From NCBI GenBank assembly GCA_964561875.1, contig CAZLQL010000017.1:1-7640 (forward strand): a DNA stretch of 7,640 nucleotides, written 5' to 3'. The notes beneath the pieces are model-generated. The model made no database searches and was not told the origin of the DNA. It saw only the letters and a list, made by a program, of their open reading frames with translations. This document shows, piece by piece, positions 1-6,286 of this stretch. Position numbers and translations under genes: made by a program. Within the stretch, counting starts at the first letter, position 1; each line of letters opens with the position of its first letter. This DNA is from CAIOGI01 sp964561875 (GTDB lineage: Bacteria > Patescibacteriota > Minisyncoccia > Phycocordibacterales > PALSA-1337).

Positions 1-40
1 CGAAATCCTTTATCTCCATATTTTTATTATTATTTTGCAT
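1..40 (-). CDS. rpoC: RNA polymerase beta' subunit, N-terminal fragment (partial at window edge)
   Basis: Reading the minus strand from an ATG at 40-38 gives M-Q-N-N-N-K-N-M-E-I-K-D-F and then runs off the window. The I-K-D-F string is the usual opening of bacterial RpoC, and the position 33 bases after the rpoB stop fits the conserved rpoB-rpoC order. The beta' subunit forms the other half of the RNA polymerase active-site cleft and carries the catalytic Mg-binding loop, which lies outside this window. The start could be either the ATG at 40 or the in-frame ATG at 19 (M-E-I-K-D-F). Neither has a visible Shine-Dalgarno; the sequence before both is nearly pure A/T. No terminator lies between rpoB and this start, so co-transcription is expected. 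The identification rests on only 13 codons plus context. Confidence 0.8.
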   Translation of the reverse strand, partial: MQNNNKNMEIKDF

Positions 41-73
41 GGTTTTATTTTTATTATTTCTATACTGTTAATC

Positions 74-3000
74 TTATTCAATCTCTTCACCATCTTTCTT
101 AACTAGTTCGACATCTAGTGCTAGTCCACGAAGTGACTTCAATAGAACATTGAATGATGCAGGAAGGTTTGGTTGCTTCAATCTCTCACCCTTAACTATA
201 GAATCAAATGCCTGTGAACGTCCTTGTATATCGTCTGACTTAATAGTTAGGATTTCACGTAGTGTATAAGCTGCTCCATGACCAAGTAGTGCCCAGACTT
301 CCATTTCTCCAAATCTCTGTCCTCCTCCTTGAGCTTTTCCTCCAAGTGGCTGTTGAGTAATAAGTGAGTAAGGTCCGATAGAACGCATGTGGATCTTGTC
401 TTCTACCATGTGGTGAAGTTTCAATATGTACATATATCCAACTGCGATAGGTTGATCAAAGTATTCTCCTGTTCTACCATCACGTAGTTTCATTTTTCCA
501 TTTTCTGCAAAACCTGCTTTCTTTAGTTCTTCTTTTATTTCAATATCTGTAGCTCCTGCAAATGGTGGAACTATAGCTTGATATCCTAGAGTATTTGCTG
601 CTAGACCTAGGTGAAGTTCTAGTATCTGTCCAAGGTTCATACGGCTTGGAACTCCAAGTGGTGTAAGGATAACATCGATAGGACGACCATCTTCCATACA
701 TGGCATATCTTCTTCTGGAAGTATCTTTGAAATAACTCCTTTGTTTCCGTGACGACCAGCTAGTTTGTCTCCTACAGAAACATTTCTTACTTGAGCAACT
801 TCTATATAAATTTTCTTTATTATTCCTGATTCAAGTTTATCTCCTTTTTCTCTTGAGAAAATCTTTACAGATATAACACGTCCTTTCTTTCCTCCTTCCA
901 TTCTCTTTGATGTATCTTTTACATCACGAGCTTTTTCACCGAATATAGATCTAAGTAGTCTTTCTTCTGGTGTAAGTTGAGTCTCACCTTTTGGAGAAAT
1001 CTTTCCTACCAAAATATCTCCTGGACGTACTTCAGCTCCTACACGAACTATTCCATCTTCTGCAAGATTCTTTAGTTTTGCCTCACCAACGTTTGGAATA
1101 TCACATGTTGTAACTTCTGGACCAAGCTTTGTATCACGAACATTTACAACAAACTCTTCTATATGTATTGAGCTCCACTTGCTATCCTTTACTACTCTTT
1201 CAGAAAGAATAATAGCGTCTTCGTAGTTATTTCCTGACCATGACATGAAGGCAACTAGCATGTTTTGTCCCAATGCTATTTCTCCACCGTCTGATGTTGA
1301 TGTATCTACTAGAACATCTCCCTTCTTTACTTTATCTCCTAGTGAAATGATAGGTCTCTGATGGAAAGCTGTGAATCCATTTGTTCTTGAATAATGAACT
1401 AGATTGTATTCATGCTTTTTATTTTTCTTATCTGTAAGTACAACTTTTCTTGAATCTACATATGTTATTTCTCCATCTTCTGGCGCAACAACAATTCTTC
1501 CAGTATCTATAACCGCTTTCTTTTCTATACCTGTAGCAACGAGTGGTGATTCAGGAATTAGACATGGTGTTGCCTGCTTTTGCATGTTTGATCCCATGAG
1601 TGCTCTAGTAGCATCGTCGTGATTTAGGAAAGGTATAAGTGATGTTGCAATAGAAAATGCTTGATTTGAAGATACATCTATATAATCCACATCTTCTCTC
1701 TTTGAAATTCCTGATTTACCATTTATACGTACCTCAGCTTCATTTACTGTTATTTTTCCTGATTCATCATATGGAGTTGCTGCGTGAGCAATATGATAGT
1801 TTTCTTCTTCAAGAGCGTTTAGATACACTATCTCATCTGTAACTTTTCCATTCTTTACTTTTGCATAAGGTGTCTCTATCATTCCGAAGTCATTTATTCT
1901 TGCAAATGTAGATAGACGTAATACAAGACCAATGTTTGGACCTTCTGGTGTATGTATAGGACATAGACGACCATAGTGTGATGGGTGAACGTCACGAACT
2001 TCAAAGCCAGCTCTTTCACGAGTTAGACCTCCAGGACCTAGAGCAGTTAGAGTACGAAGATGTTCTATTTCTGTTAGAACATTTTCCTGTTGCATAAATT
2101 GTGACAACTGGTTTGTAGTATAAAATTCCTTTATACGAGCTTGTAGAGGACGAGGATATATAAATGTGACAGGTAGAGTAACATCAGGTTCAACTGTAGA
2201 CATCTTATCCTGAATATTTCTCTTCATCTGTGTAACACCTAGACGTAGTTTCTGTTGTAGAAGTTCACCAACATATCTAACACGTCTTGAACCTAGATGA
2301 TCTATATCATCTTCAACCGCATCAGGAGTATTATTTAGTAGTGTTATATGAGAAATTATCGTTGCAATATCTTCAACATTTACAGTCTTTCTTTCCATCT
2401 CCTTTTCATCCATAGATTTACCAAATCTCTTATTGAAACGGAAACGACCAACTCTTGATATGTCGTATCTATCAGCATTAAATATACCTCCGATAAATTC
2501 ACGAGCATTGTCAGCTGTAGCTAGATCTCCATCACGAAGTCTCTTATGTATTTCTATATATGCATCATCAGTATTTTTTGCATGATCCTTTGCTAAAGTA
2601 AGTTCTATTACTTTTTTTGTCTTTTCATCATCTTTAAATAGGGCCATAATCTTCTCATTTGTATCAGCACCTAGTATTCTCAATAATGATGTAATTGGGA
2701 ATTTTCTCTTTCTATCTATACGTGCAAAAACAGTACCGTCACTATCACTTTCTATTTCCATCCAAACTCCACGAGCAGGAATAACCTTTGCTCCAAAATA
2801 ATTTTTTCCTTTAAGTTCGTTTACAGTAAAGAAAATACCGAATGAACGTGCAAGTTGTGGAGAAATAACTCTCTCAATACCGTTTATGATGAAAGTACCG
2901 TGATCTGTCATCATAGGAAAATCCGCTAGGAAAATCTCCTGCTCTTTTTCTTCTCCTATAGTTTTATTCTTCAATTTAACAGTTACTTCTATCTGTCCTT

Positions 3001-3244
3001 CGTATGAAAGTTTATTGACTTTAGCATAGTGCTCGTCAAACTTTGGCTTAGTAAGTTTGAAATTTGTAAAAGATAGTTCAAACTTCTTACCAGCATAGTC
3101 TCTTATTGGTGAAAACTCTTTTAGTACTTCCCCTATACCATTTTCTATTAGCCAGTTGAATGAATTTGTCTGTGATTCAACAAGGTTGGGCAGAGTCGTT
3201 AGTGGTTCCTTGAAACGACTAAAATACTTTTTTGTTTTTTGCAT
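74..3244 (-). CDS. rpoB: DNA-directed RNA polymerase beta subunit
   Basis: This is the full-length beta subunit of RNA polymerase, cytoplasmic and part of the alpha2-beta-beta'-omega core. Landmarks by residue: N-terminal protrusion and lobe (about 1-370), the rifampicin/fork region at 378-402, the highly conserved G-L-T-R-E-R-A-G-F-E-V-R-D-V-H-P block near 405-421, N-Y-E-D-A-I-I at 673-679 (E675/D676 match the acidic pair near the catalytic centre), D-K-L-A-G-R-H-G-N-K-G at 826-836 (K827 and K835 match E. coli K1065 and K1073), and the C-terminal clamp segment Q-Q-P-L-G-G-K-A-Q-G-G-G-Q-R-F-G-E-M-E near 964-982. At 1056 residues it lacks the large insertions that bring E. coli RpoB to about 1340, as in CPR bacteria. 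It starts at ATG 3244 without a Shine-Dalgarno, ends in TAA and is followed 33 bases later by rpoC. Three residues of the rifampicin pocket differ from the usual ones (see findings). Confidence 0.98.
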   Translation of the reverse strand: MQKTKKYFSRFKEPLTTLPNLVESQTNSFNWLIENGIGEVLKEFSPIRDYAGKKFELSFTNFKLTKPKFDEHYAKVNKLSYEGQIEVTVKLKNKTIGEEKEQEIFLADFPMMTDHGTFIINGIERVISPQLARSFGIFFTVNELKGKNYFGAKVIPARGVWMEIESDSDGTVFARIDRKRKFPITSLLRILGADTNEKIMALFKDDEKTKKVIELTLAKDHAKNTDDAYIEIHKRLRDGDLATADNAREFIGGIFNADRYDISRVGRFRFNKRFGKSMDEKEMERKTVNVEDIATIISHITLLNNTPDAVEDDIDHLGSRRVRYVGELLQQKLRLGVTQMKRNIQDKMSTVEPDVTLPVTFIYPRPLQARIKEFYTTNQLSQFMQQENVLTEIEHLRTLTALGPGGLTRERAGFEVRDVHPSHYGRLCPIHTPEGPNIGLVLRLSTFARINDFGMIETPYAKVKNGKVTDEIVYLNALEEENYHIAHAATPYDESGKITVNEAEVRINGKSGISKREDVDYIDVSSNQAFSIATSLIPFLNHDDATRALMGSNMQKQATPCLIPESPLVATGIEKKAVIDTGRIVVAPEDGEITYVDSRKVVLTDKKNKKHEYNLVHYSRTNGFTAFHQRPIISLGDKVKKGDVLVDTSTSDGGEIALGQNMLVAFMSWSGNNYEDAIILSERVVKDSKWSSIHIEEFVVNVRDTKLGPEVTTCDIPNVGEAKLKNLAEDGIVRVGAEVRPGDILVGKISPKGETQLTPEERLLRSIFGEKARDVKDTSKRMEGGKKGRVISVKIFSREKGDKLESGIIKKIYIEVAQVRNVSVGDKLAGRHGNKGVISKILPEEDMPCMEDGRPIDVILTPLGVPSRMNLGQILELHLGLAANTLGYQAIVPPFAGATDIEIKEELKKAGFAENGKMKLRDGRTGEYFDQPIAVGYMYILKLHHMVEDKIHMRSIGPYSLITQQPLGGKAQGGGQRFGEMEVWALLGHGAAYTLREILTIKSDDIQGRSQAFDSIVKGERLKQPNLPASFNVLLKSLRGLALDVELVKKDGEEIE

Positions 3245-3313
3245 GAAAAGGATAATTTTAAGCCAATTAATCCTTCAAATATGGAGTAACTCAATCAGAT
3301 TGAAGTTCCTCTG

Positions 3314-3342
3314 AGCCTATCAAAACCTCATTTAAAAGTCAA
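3314..3342 (-). promoter_or_regulatory. Probable rpoB promoter
   Basis: On the minus strand TTGACT (3342-3337, five of six to the -35 consensus) is followed after 17 bases by TAGGCT (3319-3314, three of six to the -10). It would start transcription near 3307 and give a leader of about 63 bases. The -10 is weak. An alternative -10, TAAAAT at 3260-3255, lies close to the ATG and would give a nearly leaderless mRNA, but has no good -35. Either would drive rpoBC independently of the NYN gene, whose terminator lies just upstream. Confidence 0.4.
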
Positions 3343-3406
3343 GGGGATAAGTGAGTATTGTTGCATTAGTATCACTTTTCATGTATATTATGTAGGTATC
3401 AATACG

Positions 3407-3447
3407 AAAAAGGATCCGAAAGGTGTGAGTGCCTTAGGACCCTTTTT
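3407..3447 (-). terminator. Intrinsic terminator of the Ig-like/NYN gene pair
   Basis: Arms 3407-3417 and 3437-3447 form an 11-bp stem around a 19-base loop. In plus-strand RNA one pair (3414/3440) is an A-C mismatch, but in minus-strand RNA it becomes a G-U wobble, so the stem is fully paired only in the sense of the NYN gene. The 3' arm ends in five U. The 5' arm is made of the last sense codons of the NYN gene (Lys-Gly-Ser) and ends directly against its TAA stop at 3436-3434. Confidence 0.8.
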
Positions 3448-3955
3448 CATTTCTATACCATCTAATATAAGTTTTAAAATTATCTAAATAATCAAAAGTT
3501 TTGGCTTTCAATTGAAAATAGAGTGATGAAGCAAATCTTTTATTAGGAAATAGTATTTTCTCGAATCGTTCCTTTTCAATTAAATAATCGGTGATTTTCT
3601 TATAATCCCCATCACCGGAGACAATAACTACTTTATCCATATCTTTATTATCAATAAGGTTCCTCATAATTTCAAAAACGATATCCGTATCAACATTACC
3701 CTTCTTGTGAGCCAGCATGCCTGTACTATGTTCTTTAAATATTATTATAAATCCAGCCCTCTGTAGATTCTTATAAAGTGATTGTTCTTCTTCTGAGACA
3801 CAGCCTAAAAAGTAATAGGCTTCTTTAACCTTGTATTTGTCTCTTAAATATATTCTGAATTTCTTTAAATCAACTTTCCATCCATCATCCTTTGTACCAG
3901 AATATAAATTTTGACCGTCTATGAAAGCAATATTATTTATTTCTTTTGGTTTCAT
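3434..3955 (-). CDS. NYN-domain (LabA/DUF88-like, PIN-fold) putative ribonuclease
   Basis: The 173-residue protein is a single NYN domain, a PIN-like metal-dependent nuclease fold thought to act on RNA. Seen: N-I-A-F-I-D-G-Q-N-L at residues 8-17 (acidic D13, N16), a central N-V-D-T-D-I at 87-92 (D89, D91), and V-I-V-S-G-D-G-D-Y at 110-118 (D115, D117). These are the acidic positions expected of an active NYN site, so catalysis is plausible, though the substrate is unknown. The reading frame is open up to a TTG at 4021. ATG 3955 is preferred because the fold begins just after it and it lies one base past the TAA of the upstream gene (TAAAATG), a typical coupled junction; ATG 3973 is the alternative. 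No Shine-Dalgarno precedes it, so translation probably depends on ribosomes from the upstream gene. There is no signal peptide or membrane segment. Role could be RNA turnover, toxin or defence effector; sequence alone does not decide. Confidence 0.85.
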   Translation of the reverse strand: MKPKEINNIAFIDGQNLYSGTKDDGWKVDLKKFRIYLRDKYKVKEAYYFLGCVSEEEQSLYKNLQRAGFIIIFKEHSTGMLAHKKGNVDTDIVFEIMRNLIDNKDMDKVVIVSGDGDYKKITDYLIEKERFEKILFPNKRFASSLYFQLKAKTFDYLDNFKTYIRWYRNEKGS

Positions 3956-3956
3956 T

Positions 3957-4487
3957 TTAATAATATAATTCATTACTTGTTGTTGTGTATAAATATTGAA
4001 CACCAACATCACCCCCACCAACTTTTAAATAAAAATTTCTTTTTAATTCATTACCATCTCTATCGTAATATTTTAGAAATATTCTAATACTTTTATTATA
4101 AGATTGACTGAAATATATCATTCTAGATAATACATCTAAACTATTAATGTTACTACTGTTACTAAGAGTAGAAAAGTGATGAACCCAGATATCTCTTGAA
4201 TCAGTAGGCGACAAGGATTCATTTGTATCTTTATTGGGATCGAAGGCAAACTTGTTGTCATCTATAAATATGTCACTGATTGATATAGAATATGCTGGTG
4301 ATTGTCCTATATTTTTAATAACTAATTTATTATTAAATTGACCTTTTTTAAATCCTGAAAAATCAATCTCAATAAGAGGTTGCTTCTCTATGGCCAATTC
4401 TGATATCTTTCTTGTCTTATTAGATTGCGACTCCATAATTAAACCAACTATCTTTAATACCATTTCTATTCCCATTTCTTTTATCAT
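3957..4487 (-). CDS. Uncharacterised Ig-like (beta-sandwich) protein paired with the NYN gene
   Basis: I do not recognise a named family for this 176-residue protein. The N-terminus has a short hydrophobic stretch (about 9-18, M-V-L-K-I-V-G-L-I-M) and a polar helix-like segment (19-35). A probable beta-sandwich follows: L-V-I-K-N-I-G-Q-S-P-A-Y-S-I-S-I at 55-70, a S-L-S-P-T-D-S-R-D-I stretch near 91-100, and I-R-I-F-L-K-Y-Y-D-R-D-G-N at 134-146. 'K-N-I-G-x-x-P-A' followed by a late 'Y-x-D-x-x-G' strand is characteristic of Ig-like domains in many small bacterial proteins with a hydrophobic or coiled N-terminus. The start is ATG 4487; M5 and M9 are alternatives. It is the first gene of a two-gene unit, with the NYN start one base after its stop. 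Membrane association through the N-terminus is possible but the hydrophobic stretch is short. It carries no catalytic motif that I can see. Confidence 0.7.
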   Translation of the reverse strand: MIKEMGIEMVLKIVGLIMESQSNKTRKISELAIEKQPLIEIDFSGFKKGQFNNKLVIKNIGQSPAYSISISDIFIDDNKFAFDPNKDTNESLSPTDSRDIWVHHFSTLSNSSNINSLDVLSRMIYFSQSYNKSIRIFLKYYDRDGNELKRNFYLKVGGGDVGVQYLYTTTSNELYY

Positions 4488-4493
4488 ATTTTA

Positions 4494-4499
4494 ATATTA
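4494..4499 (-). promoter_or_regulatory. Candidate -10 box for the Ig-like/NYN pair (leaderless)
   Basis: TAATAT (four of six to TATAAT) sits exactly six bases (TAAAAT) before the ATG at 4487, which would put +1 on the A of the start codon. The same TAAAAT-ATG arrangement precedes the gene starting at 6280. No convincing -35 is present, and the region is nearly all A/T, so chance is a real alternative. Confidence 0.3.
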
Positions 4500-4574
4500 T
4501 TACTAATAATAAACACACACTATCACTCACAGAAAAATATACTATTGGGACTAGCAGAGATTTTAAACAAAATT

Positions 4575-4603
4575 AAATATCTATATTTTATCTATAGATA
4601 CTT
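4575..4603 (-). terminator. Weak A/T-rich hairpin terminator of the CYTH-like gene
   Basis: Arms 4575-4585 and 4593-4603 form an 11-bp stem with a 7-base loop. The one non-Watson-Crick pair (4577/4601) is a G-U wobble only in minus-strand RNA. The 3' side is followed by AATTTTGTTT. The hairpin overlaps the end of the CYTH-like gene, whose TAG stop (4594-4592) lies at the arm/loop boundary. The stem has only one G-C pair, so efficiency is doubtful and read-through into the Ig-like/NYN pair 104 bases downstream is possible. Confidence 0.45.
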
Positions 4604-5119
4604 TTTTATCTCAACAACAGATGGACCTTTTATTACTTGATCTGGCTTTATATTAAATTTTGAAAGAAGATTATTTAACTCGTCTATACTGGGTGATTTA
4701 AATTCAACAGAGTATCTACCCTGTATATCTTCCAAATCTATCTGATCATTACCTAGATCATATTGCCATCCTTTTCTTTCAAAATCATAATCAAATTCAA
4801 ATTCATTCAGAAGATTATCTTTTATATATTTTCTTGCTTCACTTTCATTATTGAACTCGACTTTAAGTGGGATTATTGACCTCTTTCCTATACTACCCAA
4901 TTCAGTATTTTTTATTACTACGACTACTGATTTTTCATTCCAAATATTAAGAGGTATTAATCTTAGTCTTAGAAAGACTTTATCTAAACCCATAGTTTTA
5001 TCCTTACTAGAATAAATATAATCATGAATTTTATATTCACCCTTAAACTGCGCATTATTCTCTACTAGAATTTTACGTACACTTTCTATTTCATTTATAA
5101 ATATTCTTGCATCAAACAT
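4592..5119 (-). CDS. CYTH-like domain protein, signature motif degenerate
   Basis: The 175-residue protein matches the layout of the CYTH superfamily (class IV adenylate cyclase, thiamine triphosphatase, inorganic triphosphatases), an eight-strand tunnel that binds triphosphates. Seen in order: an E-S-V-R-K-I-L-V-E-N-N-A-Q-F-K-G-E-Y helix-strand at 12-29, D-Y-I-Y at 33-36, F-L-R-L-R-L at 49-54, V-V-V-I-K at 66-70, K-V-E-F at 86-89, F-E-R-K-G-W-Q-Y at 113-120, and I-D-L-E-D-I-Q-G-R-Y-S-V-E-F at 127-140. The usual N-terminal E-x-E-x-K strand aligns with residues ending F-D-A-R-I, where those charged residues are not kept, so the function may differ from a triphosphatase or cyclase. The frame is open to a TTG at 5155, but ATG 5119 is chosen because a TATAAT box lies between the two. 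It diverges from the PspC gene. Confidence 0.65.
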   Translation of the reverse strand: MFDARIFINEIESVRKILVENNAQFKGEYKIHDYIYSSKDKTMGLDKVFLRLRLIPLNIWNEKSVVVVIKNTELGSIGKRSIIPLKVEFNNESEARKYIKDNLLNEFEFDYDFERKGWQYDLGNDQIDLEDIQGRYSVEFKSPSIDELNNLLSKFNIKPDQVIKGPSVVEIKKYL

Positions 5120-5140
5120 TTTATTTATTATTTTAGATAA

Positions 5141-5168
5141 ATTATATACCCACAAATACCAAAGGCAA
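5141..5168 (-). promoter_or_regulatory. Promoter of the CYTH-like gene
   Basis: On the minus strand TTGCCT (5168-5163, four of six) is followed after 16 bases by a perfect TATAAT (5146-5141). Transcription would start near 5134, giving a leader of about 15 bases to ATG 5119, without a Shine-Dalgarno. This placement excludes the upstream TTG at 5155 as the start. Confidence 0.5.
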
Positions 5169-5180
5169 TGAAGACTATAC

Positions 5181-5209
5181 TTGACATCACATCCAAATAA
5201 TTATAAATT
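5181..5209 (+). promoter_or_regulatory. Promoter of the PspC-domain gene
   Basis: A perfect TTGACA (5181-5186) is followed by TATAAA at 5202-5207 (spacer 15) or TAAATT at 5204-5209 (spacer 17). It lies about 30-60 bases before the PspC start and back-to-back with the CYTH-gene promoter, so the two -35 boxes are only about 12 bases apart and a single regulator could act on both. Confidence 0.5.
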
Positions 5210-5228
5210 TTTACTAGATTTGATAAAA

Positions 5229-5233
5229 GGAGG
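5229..5233 (+). promoter_or_regulatory. Shine-Dalgarno of the PspC-domain gene
   Basis: GGAGG, extended as AAAAGGAGG, lies five bases before ATG 5239. It is the strongest ribosome-binding site in the window, shows that this organism uses anti-Shine-Dalgarno pairing, and fixes the start. Its absence before most other genes here is therefore meaningful. Confidence 0.85.
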
Positions 5234-5238
5234 TAAAT

Positions 5239-5493
5239 ATGAGTAAGGATCGCAAACCTTTCGCTAGGATTATGCGTGATCGATGGATTGCTGGAGTATG
5301 CGCCGGTATAGCATATTCATTCAAAATACCGGTGATACTAGTAAGGATGGTATTTATACTTTTTGTATTTATTTTGACCGATCACTGGGTAAAGTATATC
5401 GGTTATACACTTTTTTTATTTTATTTTTTGTCTTGGTTTTTTGCCCCAATTTTGGATAATGAACTAAGAGACTACAAAAGAAGAACTTCATGA
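5239..5493 (+). CDS. PspC-domain membrane protein
   Basis: This 84-residue protein is close to a minimal PspC domain, named for the phage-shock protein C of envelope-stress systems. Seen: a basic N-terminus, then R-W-I-A-G-V-C-A-G-I-A-Y-S-F-K-I-P at 15-31, where G-V-C-x-G-I-A-x-x-F-x-I-P is the family signature, followed by V-I-L-V-R-M-V-F-I-L and two hydrophobic spans (about 31-46 and 52-72), and a charged tail. It should sit in the cytoplasmic membrane. No pspA, pspB or pspF is visible nearby, so a full phage-shock operon is not implied; stand-alone small PspC proteins are common. It is the only complete plus-strand gene in the window, has its own promoter and Shine-Dalgarno, and ends in TGA 22 bases before a strong terminator. 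The role is probably envelope integrity or stress, inferred from the family only. Confidence 0.88.
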   Translation: MSKDRKPFARIMRDRWIAGVCAGIAYSFKIPVILVRMVFILFVFILTDHWVKYIGYTLFLFYFLSWFFAPILDNELRDYKRRTS

Positions 5494-5514
5494 CGAAGTT
5501 ACAATGTCCATGCG

Positions 5515-5538
5515 AAAAACTGCCCAAAGGCAGTTTTT
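5515..5538. terminator. Strong bidirectional intrinsic terminator
   Basis: A perfect 10-bp stem (arms 5515-5524 and 5529-5538, core CTGCC/GGCAG flanked by A5/T5) encloses a CAAA loop. The plus side continues TTTTTGTTT and the minus side gives TTTTT. It ends the PspC transcript and probably also the convergent minus-strand transcript whose stop is at 5645. Confidence 0.9.
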
Positions 5539-5644
5539 GTTTATTATAACCATCTCCCCTTCCTTTAAATTTTATTTTTATAATTACTTGCTGATAGTAA
5601 AATATTCATCATTATAATCTATAGCCCCACCTTCAGATTCTATT

Positions 5645-6280
5645 CTAATTAACCTTGTCGACTAAATTAAATTTAAGACTTTCCAACATTTTCTTGAGTG
5701 CAACATGTGTAGAATCTGCTTCTACGTCTAGATTTTCATCTGACCAAGCGACTCCATTTGAAATTGAGTGGAAACACAATACATTATTATTGTTAAATAT
5801 ACAGTACTCAAAAGATAGTGTGCCTTCGAAACGCTCTGTTAGAGTATAGTAAAATGTTTTACCGTTGATCACACGTGGAGTAAATATGTATGACTTATTG
5901 GTATTTGAATCTAAAACAGGATATTTCTTTATGTAGCTTTCAAACGACACTTCATTTTTTGCTGAACGAGCTTCAACTAATATTAAATTCTTTACATCAG
6001 GATTTGGAAATACTTTTGATTTATCCTCTAGAGCTAGTAGAAAACCTCCTGATGTATTTGTCTTATTTATTTCAAAGTTTTGAGGATAGTCTATAGAAAA
6101 ACCATATTCTGAATTTGAGTAAGATTTTGAACTATTTGTATTTTCTACAGGTTTTGTTGGTGTATTAGCGTTTGGTGTATTTGATCCTTGTATATATTTA
6201 GAATCACGATTTAATATAAAATAACCTGCAATTGTTAGCATAACCAATACAACAACTCCCCAAATAATTTTTTTATTCAT
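5645..6280 (-). CDS. Membrane-anchored extracytoplasmic protein, PsbP-like domain
   Basis: The 211-residue protein has a classical N-terminal anchor: M-N-K-K, then a hydrophobic span at about 5-23, without a lipobox cysteine, so an uncleaved anchor or signal peptide. A low-complexity linker rich in N, T, S, P and K (about 30-57) leads to Y-G-F-S-I-D-Y-P-Q-N-F at 59-69, the opening strand found in many bacterial PsbP/MOG1-like extracytoplasmic domains. The domain runs to a final helix, A-L-K-K-M-L-E-S-L-K-F at 194-204. Two cysteines (160, 169) could form a disulfide outside the cell. The molecular function is unknown. It follows trmD by 25 bases and may be read through from it, but TATAAT six bases before the ATG suggests its own leaderless promoter. 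No Shine-Dalgarno is visible. It converges on the PspC gene. Confidence 0.75.
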   Translation of the reverse strand: MNKKIIWGVVVLVMLTIAGYFILNRDSKYIQGSNTPNANTPTKPVENTNSSKSYSNSEYGFSIDYPQNFEINKTNTSGGFLLALEDKSKVFPNPDVKNLILVEARSAKNEVSFESYIKKYPVLDSNTNKSYIFTPRVINGKTFYYTLTERFEGTLSFEYCIFNNNNVLCFHSISNGVAWSDENLDVEADSTHVALKKMLESLKFNLVDKVN

Positions 6281-6286
6281 ATTTTA

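Noticed and set aside
1404..1842. Plus-strand open frames inside rpoB (1404-1622 and 1657-1842)
   Set aside because: They lie antisense to strongly conserved rpoB codons, have no ribosome-binding site or promoter and encode Ser/Leu-rich low-information peptides.
3956..4021. N-terminal extension of the NYN gene to a TTG at 4021
   Set aside because: The extra residues lie inside the upstream gene and before the NYN fold; the ATG at 3955 directly after the upstream TAA is a better start.
5120..5155. N-terminal extension of the CYTH-like gene to a TTG at 5155
   Set aside because: A TATAAT box lies within this stretch, so the TTG would precede the transcription start.
5491..5493. Possibility that TGA codes for glycine (code 25), which would extend the PspC protein
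   Set aside because: Read-through would run across the terminator, and no in-frame TGA occurs in the 1056 codons of rpoB or in trmD.
5480..5552. Short minus-strand ORF of about 21 codons after a purine-rich GGAAGGGGAG
   Set aside because: It runs straight through the strong bidirectional terminator stem, so its sequence is explained by the hairpin.
5655..6096. Plus-strand open frames antisense to the PsbP-like gene (5655-5849, 5890-6096)
   Set aside because: They are shadows of the minus-strand gene; the minus frame has a clear anchor, linker and domain, while these have no start signal or recognisable motif.
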